Assembly (NCBI GenBank): GCA_025964775.1
Contig: JAOPYE010000027.1
Location: forward strand, 1 to 44,180
Length of the DNA stretch: 44,180 nucleotides
Reading direction: 5' to 3'
Source: Marmoricola sp.
GTDB taxonomy: Bacteria; Actinomycetota; Actinomycetes; Propionibacteriales; Nocardioidaceae
Shown here: piece by piece, positions 32,517 to 40,061 of the stretch
Layout of the letters: every line of letters starts with the position of its first letter
How positions within the stretch are numbered: position 1 is the stretch's first letter
Program-made: the position numbers and the translations under genes
The notes under the pieces: model-generated
What the model was told of the DNA's origin: nothing
Databases searched by the model: none
What the model saw: the letters and a program-made list of their open reading frames with translations, nothing else

Positions 32517-33113
32517 ATGACCACCACCCAGACGCCCGCCACCTACGAGGCGCCGAACCAGGCGATCCCGCGCGCGGGCAGCCGTGAAGGGTCTGCACCG
32601 CTGCGCGGAAACAACCCGGCCCAGCTGCTGCACCTGGTGCTGTTCGTCGCCGGTGCGGTGCTGCTGCCCGGCGGCCTGATCGTGATCGGCCTGGGCTGGT
32701 ACGGCTCGGCGCACACGCCGTACATCTACGACCAGAACTCCTACCTGATCTCCGGCGGCATCCTCGGCCTGGGCATCACGTTCGTCGGCGGGTTCCTGTA
32801 CTTCGGCTCCTGGCTGGCCCGCATCGCCGCAGACCAGAAGGAGTCGCAGCGCCAGCTGTCCGACACCCTGCTGCTGCTCGCCGACGCGGTCTCGCACAAC
32901 AGTGCGGCGGCCGCTTCCGCCCTCGCCGCAGCGCCGACCGCAGCCCGCGCGAACCAGGCACCGGCCCGCGACGCAGGTGCGGTCCTCGTCGTCGCCGGCA
33001 ACGGCACCACGGTGCACCGCGCCGACTGCGACCTGGTGGCCGGACGTGACGACCTCGTCCCGGTGGGCCCCGACGCGGGGAACCTCACCCCCTGCAGGCT
33101 CTGCCAGCGGTAG
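32517..33113 (+). CDS. two-helix membrane protein with Ada-like Cys/His C-terminal domain
   Basis: 198 aa. A polar N-terminus is followed by two transmembrane helices (LLHLVLFVAGAVLLPGGLIV and ISGGILGLGITFVGGFLYFG), a coiled-coil-like segment (DQKESQRQLSDTLLLLADAV) and an Ala-rich linker. The end has the pattern VHRADCDLV...TPCRLCQR. The H-x3-C ... C-x2-C spacing resembles small zinc domains of the Ada metal-binding type. ATG 32517 has AGGAAGG seven bases upstream and follows the anchored protein by 1 bp. It may sense or scaffold the transporter; function unknown. Confidence 0.75.
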   Translation: MTTTQTPATYEAPNQAIPRAGSREGSAPLRGNNPAQLLHLVLFVAGAVLLPGGLIVIGLGWYGSAHTPYIYDQNSYLISGGILGLGITFVGGFLYFGSWLARIAADQKESQRQLSDTLLLLADAVSHNSAAAASALAAAPTAARANQAPARDAGAVLVVAGNGTTVHRADCDLVAGRDDLVPVGPDAGNLTPCRLCQR

Positions 33114-33122
33114 CACGACCTC

Positions 33123-33791
33123 GTGAGCCCGACCGGTACAGTCCCGGCACCACGGCGTCCCGGGCCTGCCCGGCGTACGCAGGCTGAACGGCGCGCTGAG
33201 AGCGACCGCAGGTTGCTGCAGGCCACCGCTGAGCTCGTCGTCGAGCGCGGCGTCGAGGGCGCCTCGCTGGCCGAGATCGGGCGCCGCGCCGGCTACAGCC
33301 ACAGCCTGGTCCACCACCGGTTCGGGTCGAAGGACGCACTGATCGAGCGGCTCAACACCGAGGCGGTCGCGACGTTCAGCGACGCCACCGCCGGGAGGAT
33401 CGACGGCCTCTGCGGTGCGGACGCGGTCGCGGCGGTCGCCGAGACCTACCTGGGCATGGTCCAGGGGCCCGATCCGGTGAGCCGCGTGCACCTGGTGGTC
33501 TGGGGCGAGGCGGTCGCGGGCGGCGCCGACAAGCGCCCGTACCGGGTGACCTGGGACCGCTACTTCCGTACCTCGCTGGCGACATTGATCCGTGGCGGCA
33601 TCGCCGACGGCTCGATCCGCGACGATCTCGACCCCGACGCCGTCGCGGTGGTCGTGGTCGGGCTGCTTCGCGGTGTGGCGCTGCAGTTCATGCTCGACCC
33701 GACGTCGGGGAACCGCGCCGGTGCGCTCGGCACGGTGACCGGCACGCTGGACGCGATGCTGCGGCCCTCGGCGGTCCGCGCCAGCGCCTGA
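33123..33791 (+). CDS. TetR-family regulator, last gene of the transporter run
   Basis: 222 aa. The helix-turn-helix is SLAEIGRRAGYSHSLVHHRFGSK, preceded by the basic stretch RRTQAERRAESDRR. The C-terminal ligand domain is of the usual length. GTG 33123 is 9 bp after the membrane-protein stop. It is closely similar in its first 80 residues to the convergent TetR gene 7 bp away. It may regulate the transporter operon; the ligand is unknown. Confidence 0.82.
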   Translation: MSPTGTVPAPRRPGPARRTQAERRAESDRRLLQATAELVVERGVEGASLAEIGRRAGYSHSLVHHRFGSKDALIERLNTEAVATFSDATAGRIDGLCGADAVAAVAETYLGMVQGPDPVSRVHLVVWGEAVAGGADKRPYRVTWDRYFRTSLATLIRGGIADGSIRDDLDPDAVAVVVVGLLRGVALQFMLDPTSGNRAGALGTVTGTLDAMLRPSAVRASA

Positions 33792-33798
33792 CGCCGCC

Positions 33799-34437
33799 CT
33801 AGGGGTCCTGCAGCAGGCTGCGGGCGAGCAGCGTGGTCACCACGTCCTTCGCAGCCCCCAGATCGAGCCCGTCCGGATCCAGCAACACCTGCATCGAGAC
33901 CCCGCGGAGCATGCCCACGATCGTGATGGCGAAGTCGTGGGCGTCCACGCCGGGATCGATCGTGCCCTGCTCGATGCCCTCGGTGATCAGGCCGGCGAGG
34001 AACGTCCGGAACGTGCGGTCGGTGTCCAGGTGGGTGGAACGCTGCGGCGCCGTGTGCGCGACCGCCGCGCTCCAGAGCACGATGTGCACCCGGCCGAGCG
34101 GGTCGGGGCCGTCGACCAGGTCGAGGTAGAGCAGGCAGATCTCGACGAGTGCCTCGTACCCGGTGTGCCGCCCGATCCGGTCCCGCGCCGCTCGTACGTA
34201 GAACAGAGACGCCTCGTCGACGACCCGGTCGACGAGCTCCTCCTTCGACCCGAAACGGTGGTTGACCGCGGCGTGGCTGGCACCGGCCCGTCGGCCGATG
34301 TCGGCCAGCGAGGTGTTCTCCAGGCCCCGCTCGACGATCAGCTCGGCAGTGGCCTGCAGCAGGCGTCGCTCACTCTCGGCGCGGCGCTCTGCTTGGGTCC
34401 GGCGGACGTCGGTGCGCCGGGGCTGTTCGGTGGACAC
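33799..34437 (-). CDS. TetR-family regulator, inverted paralogue
   Basis: 212 aa. RRTQAERRAESERRLLQATA and SLADIGRRAGASHAAVNHRF are almost the same as in the neighbouring TetR, and the C-terminal halves share DGPDPLGRVHIVLW-like and VGMLRGVSMQ-like segments. So the two are paralogues arranged tail-to-tail. GTG 34437 is 9 bases after a TATAGC -10 box that touches an inverted repeat, which suggests autoregulation. Confidence 0.85.
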   Translation of the reverse strand: MSTEQPRRTDVRRTQAERRAESERRLLQATAELIVERGLENTSLADIGRRAGASHAAVNHRFGSKEELVDRVVDEASLFYVRAARDRIGRHTGYEALVEICLLYLDLVDGPDPLGRVHIVLWSAAVAHTAPQRSTHLDTDRTFRTFLAGLITEGIEQGTIDPGVDAHDFAITIVGMLRGVSMQVLLDPDGLDLGAAKDVVTTLLARSLLQDP

Positions 34438-34446
34438 CTGCGCGAC

Positions 34447-34466
34447 GCTATACGCATTCCTTGCGT
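34447..34466 (-). promoter_or_regulatory. promoter and candidate operator of the TetR paralogue
   Basis: The minus-strand -10 TATAGC (34452-34447) borders the inverted repeat ACGCA-TTCCT-TGCGT (34452-34466). Short arms make it a tentative TetR operator. Confidence 0.4.
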
Positions 34467-34519
34467 GACGGCTCCGGGCGGCGTATCAAGGAAGGAGCGC
34501 CAGATGACGCAACACATCA

Positions 34520-34696
34520 ATGAGGATGGTGTTCGACATGGTCGCAATGATGATCGTGGTGGGTTTCCTGACCGTGGCCTTCGTGGCCGCCCTGGTGATC
34601 GCGGAGTTCGCCGACCGGCGACGCTCGATCGAGATCGATGCGGACGGCACCCGGTTCGCGCCGCACACCGCGCTGCACCGGCCGCATCACTCCTGA
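34520..34696 (+). CDS. small single-span membrane protein
   Basis: 58 aa from ATG 34520; alternative starts are ATG 34526 and 34538. One hydrophobic helix (MVAMMIVVGFLTVAFVAALV) is followed by a basic turn (DRRRS) and a His-rich polar tail ending HRPHHS. Third codon positions are nearly all G/C, unlike a random frame. A strong AAGGAG (34492-34497) fits a different-frame ATG at 34504, whose frame only reads antisense of the next gene, so the true start is uncertain. The 3' end overlaps the convergent hydrolase by 10 bp. No family recognised. Confidence 0.5.
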   Translation: MRMVFDMVAMMIVVGFLTVAFVAALVIAEFADRRRSIEIDADGTRFAPHTALHRPHHS

Positions 34697-35565
34697 GAGT
34701 CGGCCAGGTAGGCCAGGATCCTGGCGTTGACCACCTCGGGCTGCTCGAGCTGGACGAAGTGGCCCGCGCCGGCGATCACGTCGACCACGCTGCCCGGGAG
34801 CAGGTGTGCCTCGACCGTCTCGACCAGACGGGCGTCGAGGCAGCCGTCGTCCGCGCCGTGCAGGTACAGCAGCGGGATCAGTGGCGCCTTCATCTCCGAG
34901 CCCTTCCACTGCCGGTACGCAGCCGGCGGGCCGAACGGACTGGCCATCGCGCGGTAGTACCCGATCACGGCGCGCCGGTGGGCGGGTCCGCGGACGGCCG
35001 ACAGCACGGCAGGCAGGTCGCTGCTCGCGTCGTACCCGGGTGACCAGTCGCGCCACAGCTTGCGCACCAGCGGTTCGAGGTAGCGCTCGGGCAGCAGCGG
35101 CAGACGGTTGAACATGATGTACCAGCTGTTGCGGACCTGGCGGGGGAGCACCCGGATCGTTGAGGTGCCCTGGAGGGTGGCGAACGGCGGCACCGAGAGC
35201 GCCACGACCCGGCCGTACGGCGAAGCCGGGTGAGCAGCCAGCGCGTTGGCCGTGATGGCGCCCCAGTCGTGGCCGATCAGGACGGCGTCGCGTCCGCCGC
35301 CGAGCGCGGTGTGCACCCCGACTGCGTCGTCCATCAACGCCGCGATGTCGCCCGCACCATCGGTGGGGACGGCGGACGGGGCGTAGCCGCGGCTGAAAGG
35401 CGCGACCACCCGCCAGCCGGCGTGCGCGAGCGCGGGCCCGAGGTGGCGCCAGGTGTGGGCGGTGTCGGGGAAGCCGTGCAGGAGAACGGCAAGGGGGCCC
35501 TGGGCCGGTCCCCAGGTCAGGGCGCGCAGGCTGACGGCGTCCAGGTCGATGCGGATCTCCTTCAT
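34687..35565 (-). CDS. epoxide-hydrolase-like alpha/beta-hydrolase
   Basis: 292 aa. The oxyanion motif HGFPDTAHTWR, nucleophile elbow GHDWGA with Asp100 in place of Ser, lid tyrosine in NSWYIMFNRLPLLPE and GAGHFVQLEQPE with the catalytic His are typical of the epoxide hydrolase/haloalkane dehalogenase branch. It would open an epoxide (or remove a halide) through an ester intermediate on Asp100. ATG 35565 is 6 bases after CAAGAT, so perhaps leaderless; the frame extends upstream without support. It stands alone, divergent from the response regulator. Confidence 0.85.
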   Translation of the reverse strand: MKEIRIDLDAVSLRALTWGPAQGPLAVLLHGFPDTAHTWRHLGPALAHAGWRVVAPFSRGYAPSAVPTDGAGDIAALMDDAVGVHTALGGGRDAVLIGHDWGAITANALAAHPASPYGRVVALSVPPFATLQGTSTIRVLPRQVRNSWYIMFNRLPLLPERYLEPLVRKLWRDWSPGYDASSDLPAVLSAVRGPAHRRAVIGYYRAMASPFGPPAAYRQWKGSEMKAPLIPLLYLHGADDGCLDARLVETVEAHLLPGSVVDVIAGAGHFVQLEQPEVVNARILAYLADSQE

Positions 35566-35610
35566 GGCCGCATCTTGCACGTTCCCGACGCGTGCCGGCA
35601 GGTCCCTCGC

Positions 35611-35627
35611 CTGAACAGGCACTGAAT
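35611..35627. promoter_or_regulatory. 11-bp-spaced direct repeat before the response regulator gene
   Basis: CTGAAC (35611-35616) and CTGAAT (35622-35627) are 11 bp apart; read on the other strand they are ATTCAG-N5-GTTCAG. The same hexamer pair occurs before the glycosyltransferase operon (37716-37732). Tandem half-sites one helical turn apart are typical for OmpR-family regulators. The centre is about 49 bp before the response regulator ATG. Confidence 0.5.
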
Positions 35628-35667
35628 GGTGCACCGGAGGACGGCGCAGGCATGTGAAACTCGACCC

Positions 35668-36342
35668 ATGCGGATCCTGGTCGTCGAGGACGAGAAGCGG
35701 CTCGCCGCGTCATTGCGGACCGGCCTGGAGGCCGAGGGCTTCGCCGTCGACGTGGCCCACGACGGTGGCGAGGGGCTCTGGTACGCCCGGGAGAACACCT
35801 ACGACGCGATCCTGCTCGACATCATGCTGCCGGTCCTCAACGGCTACAAGGTCTGCGAGACCCTGCGCGCGGAGGAGATCTGGACACCGATCCTGATGCT
35901 CACCGCGAAGGACGGTGACTGGGACCAGATCGAGGCCCTGGACACCGGCGCGGACGACTACGTCACCAAGCCGTTCTCCTTCATCGTGCTGCTCGCCAGA
36001 CTGAGGTCACTGCTGCGCCGGGGCGCGAGCGAGCGACCGGCCACCCTGAGCGTCGGCGACCTCGAGCTCGACCCGGCCAGCCGGATCGTCACCAGGGCCG
36101 GCAAGGAGCTGAGCCTGACCAGCAGGGAGCTCTCCCTGCTCGAGTTCCTGATGCGACGCCGCGGCGAGGTGGTGACCAAGGCTCAGATCCTCAACCACGT
36201 CTGGGACTACGCCTTCGAGGGTGACCCCAACATCATCGAGGTCTACATCGGGCGGCTGCGGCGCAAGATCGACAAGCCCTTCGATCGCAACGACATCGAG
36301 ACCCTGCGAGGCAGCGGCTACCGGCTCCGGATGCCGGCGTGA
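35668..36342 (+). CDS. OmpR-family response regulator
   Basis: 224 aa. Receiver domain with acidic VVEDEKR, phosphorylation Asp51 in LLDIMLP, LTAKD and Lys101 in VTKPFS; then a winged-helix output domain (SLTSRELSLLEFLMRRRGEV, HVWDYAFEGDPNIIEVYIGRLRRKID). It is phosphorylated by the kinase encoded next (GTGA overlap) and binds DNA as a dimer on direct repeats. The start ATG 35668 gives the standard MRILVVED N-terminus. Likely targets are its own promoter and the glycosyltransferase operon. Confidence 0.93.
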   Translation: MRILVVEDEKRLAASLRTGLEAEGFAVDVAHDGGEGLWYARENTYDAILLDIMLPVLNGYKVCETLRAEEIWTPILMLTAKDGDWDQIEALDTGADDYVTKPFSFIVLLARLRSLLRRGASERPATLSVGDLELDPASRIVTRAGKELSLTSRELSLLEFLMRRRGEVVTKAQILNHVWDYAFEGDPNIIEVYIGRLRRKIDKPFDRNDIETLRGSGYRLRMPA

Positions 36343-37691
36343 ACCTGCTCGACCGGATCACGGCCTCGGTCCGGATCCGCGTCACGCTGGTCGCCGCCCT
36401 GTTCGTGCTGCTGGTCACCGCGGTCGGGTCGATCGTGGTCGTCGCGGTGATCGGGCACACCGTGGACTACACGCTGATCGACTCGGCGCGCCAGGACGCC
36501 GCCGCGATCGATGCCCAGCTGGCGCGGGGGGTCACACCGGCGGCGGCGGCGACCACCGGCCGCAACGACGTCGTCGTCCAGCTGCTCAACGCGTCGGGAG
36601 TCGTGATTGCCAGTGACCGCCCCGACGAGCTCACCGTGCCGCTGCGGACGACCCCGGGGGAGAACAACACCCAGGACATTCCCGGCGGCCACGAGACGTA
36701 CACGATCGTGGCGCAGGCCTCGAAGGCCAACCGCAACGTCCGGCTGATCATCGTCGGGCGGTCGACCGAGCTGCGCGACGACACCCGGGCCGAGACCGCC
36801 AGGACACTGGCTGTGTCGGTGCCGCTGGTCGTCCTGGCCCTGGCGATGATCGTCTGGCTCAGCGTCGGGCGCGCGTTGCGACCGGTCGAGGTGATGCGGG
36901 AGGAGGCGGACCAGATCCATGCCGCGCACCTCGCGCGGCGCCTGGCCGTCCCGGCCGGATCGGACGAGATCCCCCGCCTGGCGCGGACCCTGAACGAGAT
37001 GCTCGACCGGATCGACGAGAGCCAGCGCTCCCAGCGCCAGTTCGTCTCCGACGCCTCCCACGAGCTCCGCTCGCCGCTCGCCGTGCTGCGGCAGAGCGCC
37101 GAGCTGGGGCTGGCGCACCCCGAGCTGGTCAGCCAGGAGTCGCTGGCCGACGACGTCCTGCACGAGACCGCCCGGCTCGAGGACCTGGTCAGTGCGCTCC
37201 TGCTGCTGGCCCGCGTCGAGAGCCACACGGCCGGTCCGATCGAGCCCGTCGACGTCGACGACGTGGTGCTCGTCGAGGTCGCCCGGATCCGGGACACCGG
37301 GACTGCGGTGCACATCGACGTCTCGGCGCTCAGTGCCGGTCGGACCACGGGCAGCACGGTGCTGCTGGGCCAGGTCGTGCGCAACCTGCTCGACAACGCC
37401 GTACGGCACGCCACCGGCCGGATCGAGGTCGGCCTGCACCAGCACGGTCATGTGATGGTGCTCCGGGTCGACGACGACGGCAGCGGGATCGCTGCGCGTG
37501 ATCGTGAGTCCGTCTTCGAGCGCTTCGTGCGGCTCGACGAGGGGCGCGCCCGCGACGAGGGCGGCAGCGGACTGGGGCTGGCGATCGTCCGCACGATCGT
37601 CACCAGCCTGGGCGGCACCGTGCGCGTCGTCGACGCTCCGCTCGGAGGGGCGCGCTTCGAGGTCATGCTGCCGACCACCCCGGACGAGTGA
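36339..37691 (+). CDS. sensor histidine kinase with HAMP domain
   Basis: 450 aa. Two transmembrane helices (VTLVAALFVLLVTAVGSIVVV and LAVSVPLVVLALAMIVWLSVG) enclose an extracellular sensor of about 120 residues without a known fold. HAMP follows, then the H-box SDASHELRSPLAVL (His241), the N-box LLDNAVRHA, and G-boxes DDDGSGI and GGSGLGLAIV. It autophosphorylates and drives the upstream response regulator. GTG 36339 overlaps the regulator stop. The signal may concern the cell envelope, since envelope glycosyltransferase genes follow. Confidence 0.92.
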   Translation: MNLLDRITASVRIRVTLVAALFVLLVTAVGSIVVVAVIGHTVDYTLIDSARQDAAAIDAQLARGVTPAAAATTGRNDVVVQLLNASGVVIASDRPDELTVPLRTTPGENNTQDIPGGHETYTIVAQASKANRNVRLIIVGRSTELRDDTRAETARTLAVSVPLVVLALAMIVWLSVGRALRPVEVMREEADQIHAAHLARRLAVPAGSDEIPRLARTLNEMLDRIDESQRSQRQFVSDASHELRSPLAVLRQSAELGLAHPELVSQESLADDVLHETARLEDLVSALLLLARVESHTAGPIEPVDVDDVVLVEVARIRDTGTAVHIDVSALSAGRTTGSTVLLGQVVRNLLDNAVRHATGRIEVGLHQHGHVMVLRVDDDGSGIAARDRESVFERFVRLDEGRARDEGGSGLGLAIVRTIVTSLGGTVRVVDAPLGGARFEVMLPTTPDE

Positions 37692-37715
37692 GACGTTCGT
37701 CTCCGGGCGTCAGAT

Positions 37716-37732
37716 GTTCAGGTCTGGTTCAG
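37716..37732 (+). promoter_or_regulatory. GTTCAG direct repeat before the glycosyltransferase operon
   Basis: GTTCAG (37716-37721) and GTTCAG (37727-37732) are 11 bp apart, in the 64-bp gap between kinase and glycosyltransferase gene. The pair equals that before the response regulator gene, in opposite orientation. It also recalls the 11-bp GTTCAYC-type units of actinobacterial PhoP boxes. Confidence 0.55.
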
Positions 37733-37755
37733 CCCTTGTCCGATGAGGTTGCGTC

Positions 37756-39270
37756 GTGACTGCCGAGTTGTCGACCCCTGTGCGCGTCAGCCGACGTCCG
37801 GCGCGCCTCAGTGCGGTCCCCACGATCGCGGTCGTCACGGTGCTGATCCGGCTCCTCGAGATCCGGGCCGGCGCGTCTCCGGACGAGGGCGGCTACCTGG
37901 TGGTCGCCAGTCAGTGGCACGCCAGCGGGACCTCGCTGTACGGAAACTACTGGGTCGATCGGCCGCCGTTGCTGATCACCCTGTTCAGCATCGCCGACTT
38001 CTTCGGCGGCCTGGGAGCGTTGCGCGTCCTCGGTGCCATCGCGGCCGCTGCCACTGTCCTGCTGCTCGCCTCGACCGCGCGCCGGGTCTTCGGACGTCGC
38101 GCCGCGACCTGGACCGCCGTGGTCGCAGGAGCGCTGCTGGTGACGCCGATGTACGGCGCTGTGAATGTGAACGGCGAGCTGCTCGCCGTACCGTTCCTCG
38201 CCCTCGGCCTCCGATGCGCCGTGGAGGCCGTCCAGGCGACTGACCAGCTGCGCATCCGCGGCGCCGCACTGGGTGCCGGTGTGGCCGCTGTTGCCGCGCT
38301 GCTCGTGAAGCAGAACATGGCCGACGGCATCGTCTTCGCGGCCGTCTACTGGATCATCGCGTGGCGCACCCGGCGGATCACCGGACGCAGGCTGGCCGAC
38401 ATGGTCGGGCTGGCGTTCCTCGGCTCGGTCGGCGCGGGCGCGGTGATGCTGCTCTGGGCGATGGCGCACGGCAGCTCGCCGCTGGCGATCTACCAGGCCA
38501 CCTACCCGTTCCGGGTCCAGGCGGCCCAGGTGATCGCGGACACGTCCGCCCAGGCCTCCGGGATCCGGTTGAGCCACCTGGGCAACGCCGTCGTGCTCAG
38601 CGGCGTCCCCCTGGTGCTGCTGGCGTTCGCCGCGTTCGGCGTCCGCCGCTCGCGCGCCCAGGGTGTCGTCTGGGGGCTGGTCGCGATGGCTGGCTGGTGT
38701 GCGTTCTCCGTCCTCGGTGGAGGCTCCTACTGGCTGCACTACCTGGTCGAGTCGGTCCCGGTGGTCGCGCTGGCCGCCGGCGCGACCTCGCTGGTCGCGC
38801 CCCGGGTGACTCGCGCGGTGGCGGGCGTGGTGGTCGCCTCGTCGCTCGTCGCCTTCGGCTTCTTGTTCGTCCAGCCGGTGGCCGCGCCCGGAACCGTCAT
38901 CGGCGATGCCGTCGGCAAGGCCTCCCGTCCCGGCGACACGATCCTCTCGGCGTTCGGCGATGCCGACATCCTCCACGCCAGTGGTCTTTCGTCGCCGTAC
39001 CCGTACCTGTGGAGCCTGCCGTCGCAGACGCTCGACCCGGGCCTGACCTTGCTTCGCGGAGTCCTGCTCAGCCCGACCGCACCGACCTGGATCGTCATCC
39101 GGAGCTCGGGCACCATCACGCGGCTGACCGACGCGGGCGCGATGCAGCCCATCCGCGACGGGTACCACCTCGTCGGCCGGGTGTGCGGTCGCTCGATCTA
39201 TCTCCGCAACGGTGCCGACCGTCCAGCACTCACGCCCTCCGGGCGTTGCACCGGCCTGGTGCTGTCATGA
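37756..39270 (+). CDS. GT-C-fold membrane glycosyltransferase (GT39/PMT-like)
   Basis: 504 aa with about 10-11 helices. The first outer loop carries the acidic motif SPDEGGYLVVASQWHASG and YWVDRPPLL, which place it in the GT-C group using polyprenyl-phosphate sugars. The C-terminal soluble part (about 370-504) lies outside the membrane. The acceptor is unknown: a lipid, glycan or protein. GTG 37756 has GAGGT six bases upstream. The polyprenol-phosphate mannose synthase gene follows directly and could make its donor. Confidence 0.8.
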   Translation: MTAELSTPVRVSRRPARLSAVPTIAVVTVLIRLLEIRAGASPDEGGYLVVASQWHASGTSLYGNYWVDRPPLLITLFSIADFFGGLGALRVLGAIAAAATVLLLASTARRVFGRRAATWTAVVAGALLVTPMYGAVNVNGELLAVPFLALGLRCAVEAVQATDQLRIRGAALGAGVAAVAALLVKQNMADGIVFAAVYWIIAWRTRRITGRRLADMVGLAFLGSVGAGAVMLLWAMAHGSSPLAIYQATYPFRVQAAQVIADTSAQASGIRLSHLGNAVVLSGVPLVLLAFAAFGVRRSRAQGVVWGLVAMAGWCAFSVLGGGSYWLHYLVESVPVVALAAGATSLVAPRVTRAVAGVVVASSLVAFGFLFVQPVAAPGTVIGDAVGKASRPGDTILSAFGDADILHASGLSSPYPYLWSLPSQTLDPGLTLLRGVLLSPTAPTWIVIRSSGTITRLTDAGAMQPIRDGYHLVGRVCGRSIYLRNGADRPALTPSGRCTGLVLS

Positions 39271-39287
39271 AGAACCGAGGAGTCGAA

Positions 39288-40061
39288 GTGAACCCGCTCG
39301 TCCGCCGCCTGGTCGTCATCCCGACGTACGAGGAGGCCGAGAACATCCGTGCGGTCCTCGACGCCGTGCGGTCCGCGGCTCCCTACGTCGACGTGCTGGT
39401 CGTCGACGACAACAGCCCCGACGGCACTGCGGACCTGGTGCGTGCCGACCCGGCGTACGGCGAGCACGTGCACCTGTTGTCGCGCTCGGGCAAGGAGGGC
39501 CTCGGCGCTGCCTACCGCGCCGGCTTCGCCTGGGCCCTCGAGCAGCGGTACCAGCAGGTCGCTCAGATGGACGCCGACCTCTCGCACCCGCCGGGCCGGC
39601 TCCCCGCGTTGTTCGCGGCCCTCGACGTCGCCGACGTCGCGGTCGGGTCCCGGTACGTCTCCGGCGGCGGCGTGCGGAACTGGTCCTGGTCGCGGCGCGT
39701 GATCTCGCGCGGCGGCAACCTCTACGTCGGTCTGGTCCTGGGAACCGGTGTGCACGACGCGACGGCCGGGTACAAGGCCTTCCGCGCGAGCGCGCTGGAG
39801 GAGATCGACGTCCTGGCGTCGAGCTCGACCGGCTACGCGTTCCAGATCGAGAACACCTGGCGGGCGACCCGTCGCGGACTCGACGTCGTCGAGGTGCCGA
39901 TCACCTTCACCGACCGGACCTCGGGGACCTCGAAGATGTCCGGCTCGATCGCCCGGGAAGCACTCCTGCGCGTCCTGGTGTGGCGCTGGCGCGAGCTGCG
40001 GGACCGCTCGACGCACGGCCGCAGCTCGTCGCGACGGGCTCGGTCCTCCAGTGCTGCGTGA
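39288..40061 (+). CDS. polyprenol-phosphate mannose synthase (DPM1/Ppm1-like GT2)
   Basis: 257 aa GT2 enzyme. VVIPTYEEAENI, VDDNSPDGTADL, the metal motif QMDADLSHPP, GTGVHDATAGYKAFR and ITFTDRTSGTSKMSG are hallmarks of dolichol/polyprenol-phosphate mannose synthases. It moves mannose (possibly glucose) from the nucleotide sugar to polyprenyl phosphate at the inner membrane face. GTG 39288 has GAGGAG five bases before it; an ATG at 39267 that overlaps the previous stop (ATGA) is the alternative and would add 7 aa. The tail is Ser/Arg-rich. Confidence 0.88.
   Translation: MNPLVRRLVVIPTYEEAENIRAVLDAVRSAAPYVDVLVVDDNSPDGTADLVRADPAYGEHVHLLSRSGKEGLGAAYRAGFAWALEQRYQQVAQMDADLSHPPGRLPALFAALDVADVAVGSRYVSGGGVRNWSWSRRVISRGGNLYVGLVLGTGVHDATAGYKAFRASALEEIDVLASSSTGYAFQIENTWRATRRGLDVVEVPITFTDRTSGTSKMSGSIAREALLRVLVWRWRELRDRSTHGRSSSRRARSSSAA

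Noticed and set aside
34504..35043. Plus-strand frame starting at ATG 34504 with a strong ribosome site
   Set aside because: Beyond the first codons it reads as Arg/Gly/Asp-rich antisense of the epoxide-hydrolase-like gene, with no family match.
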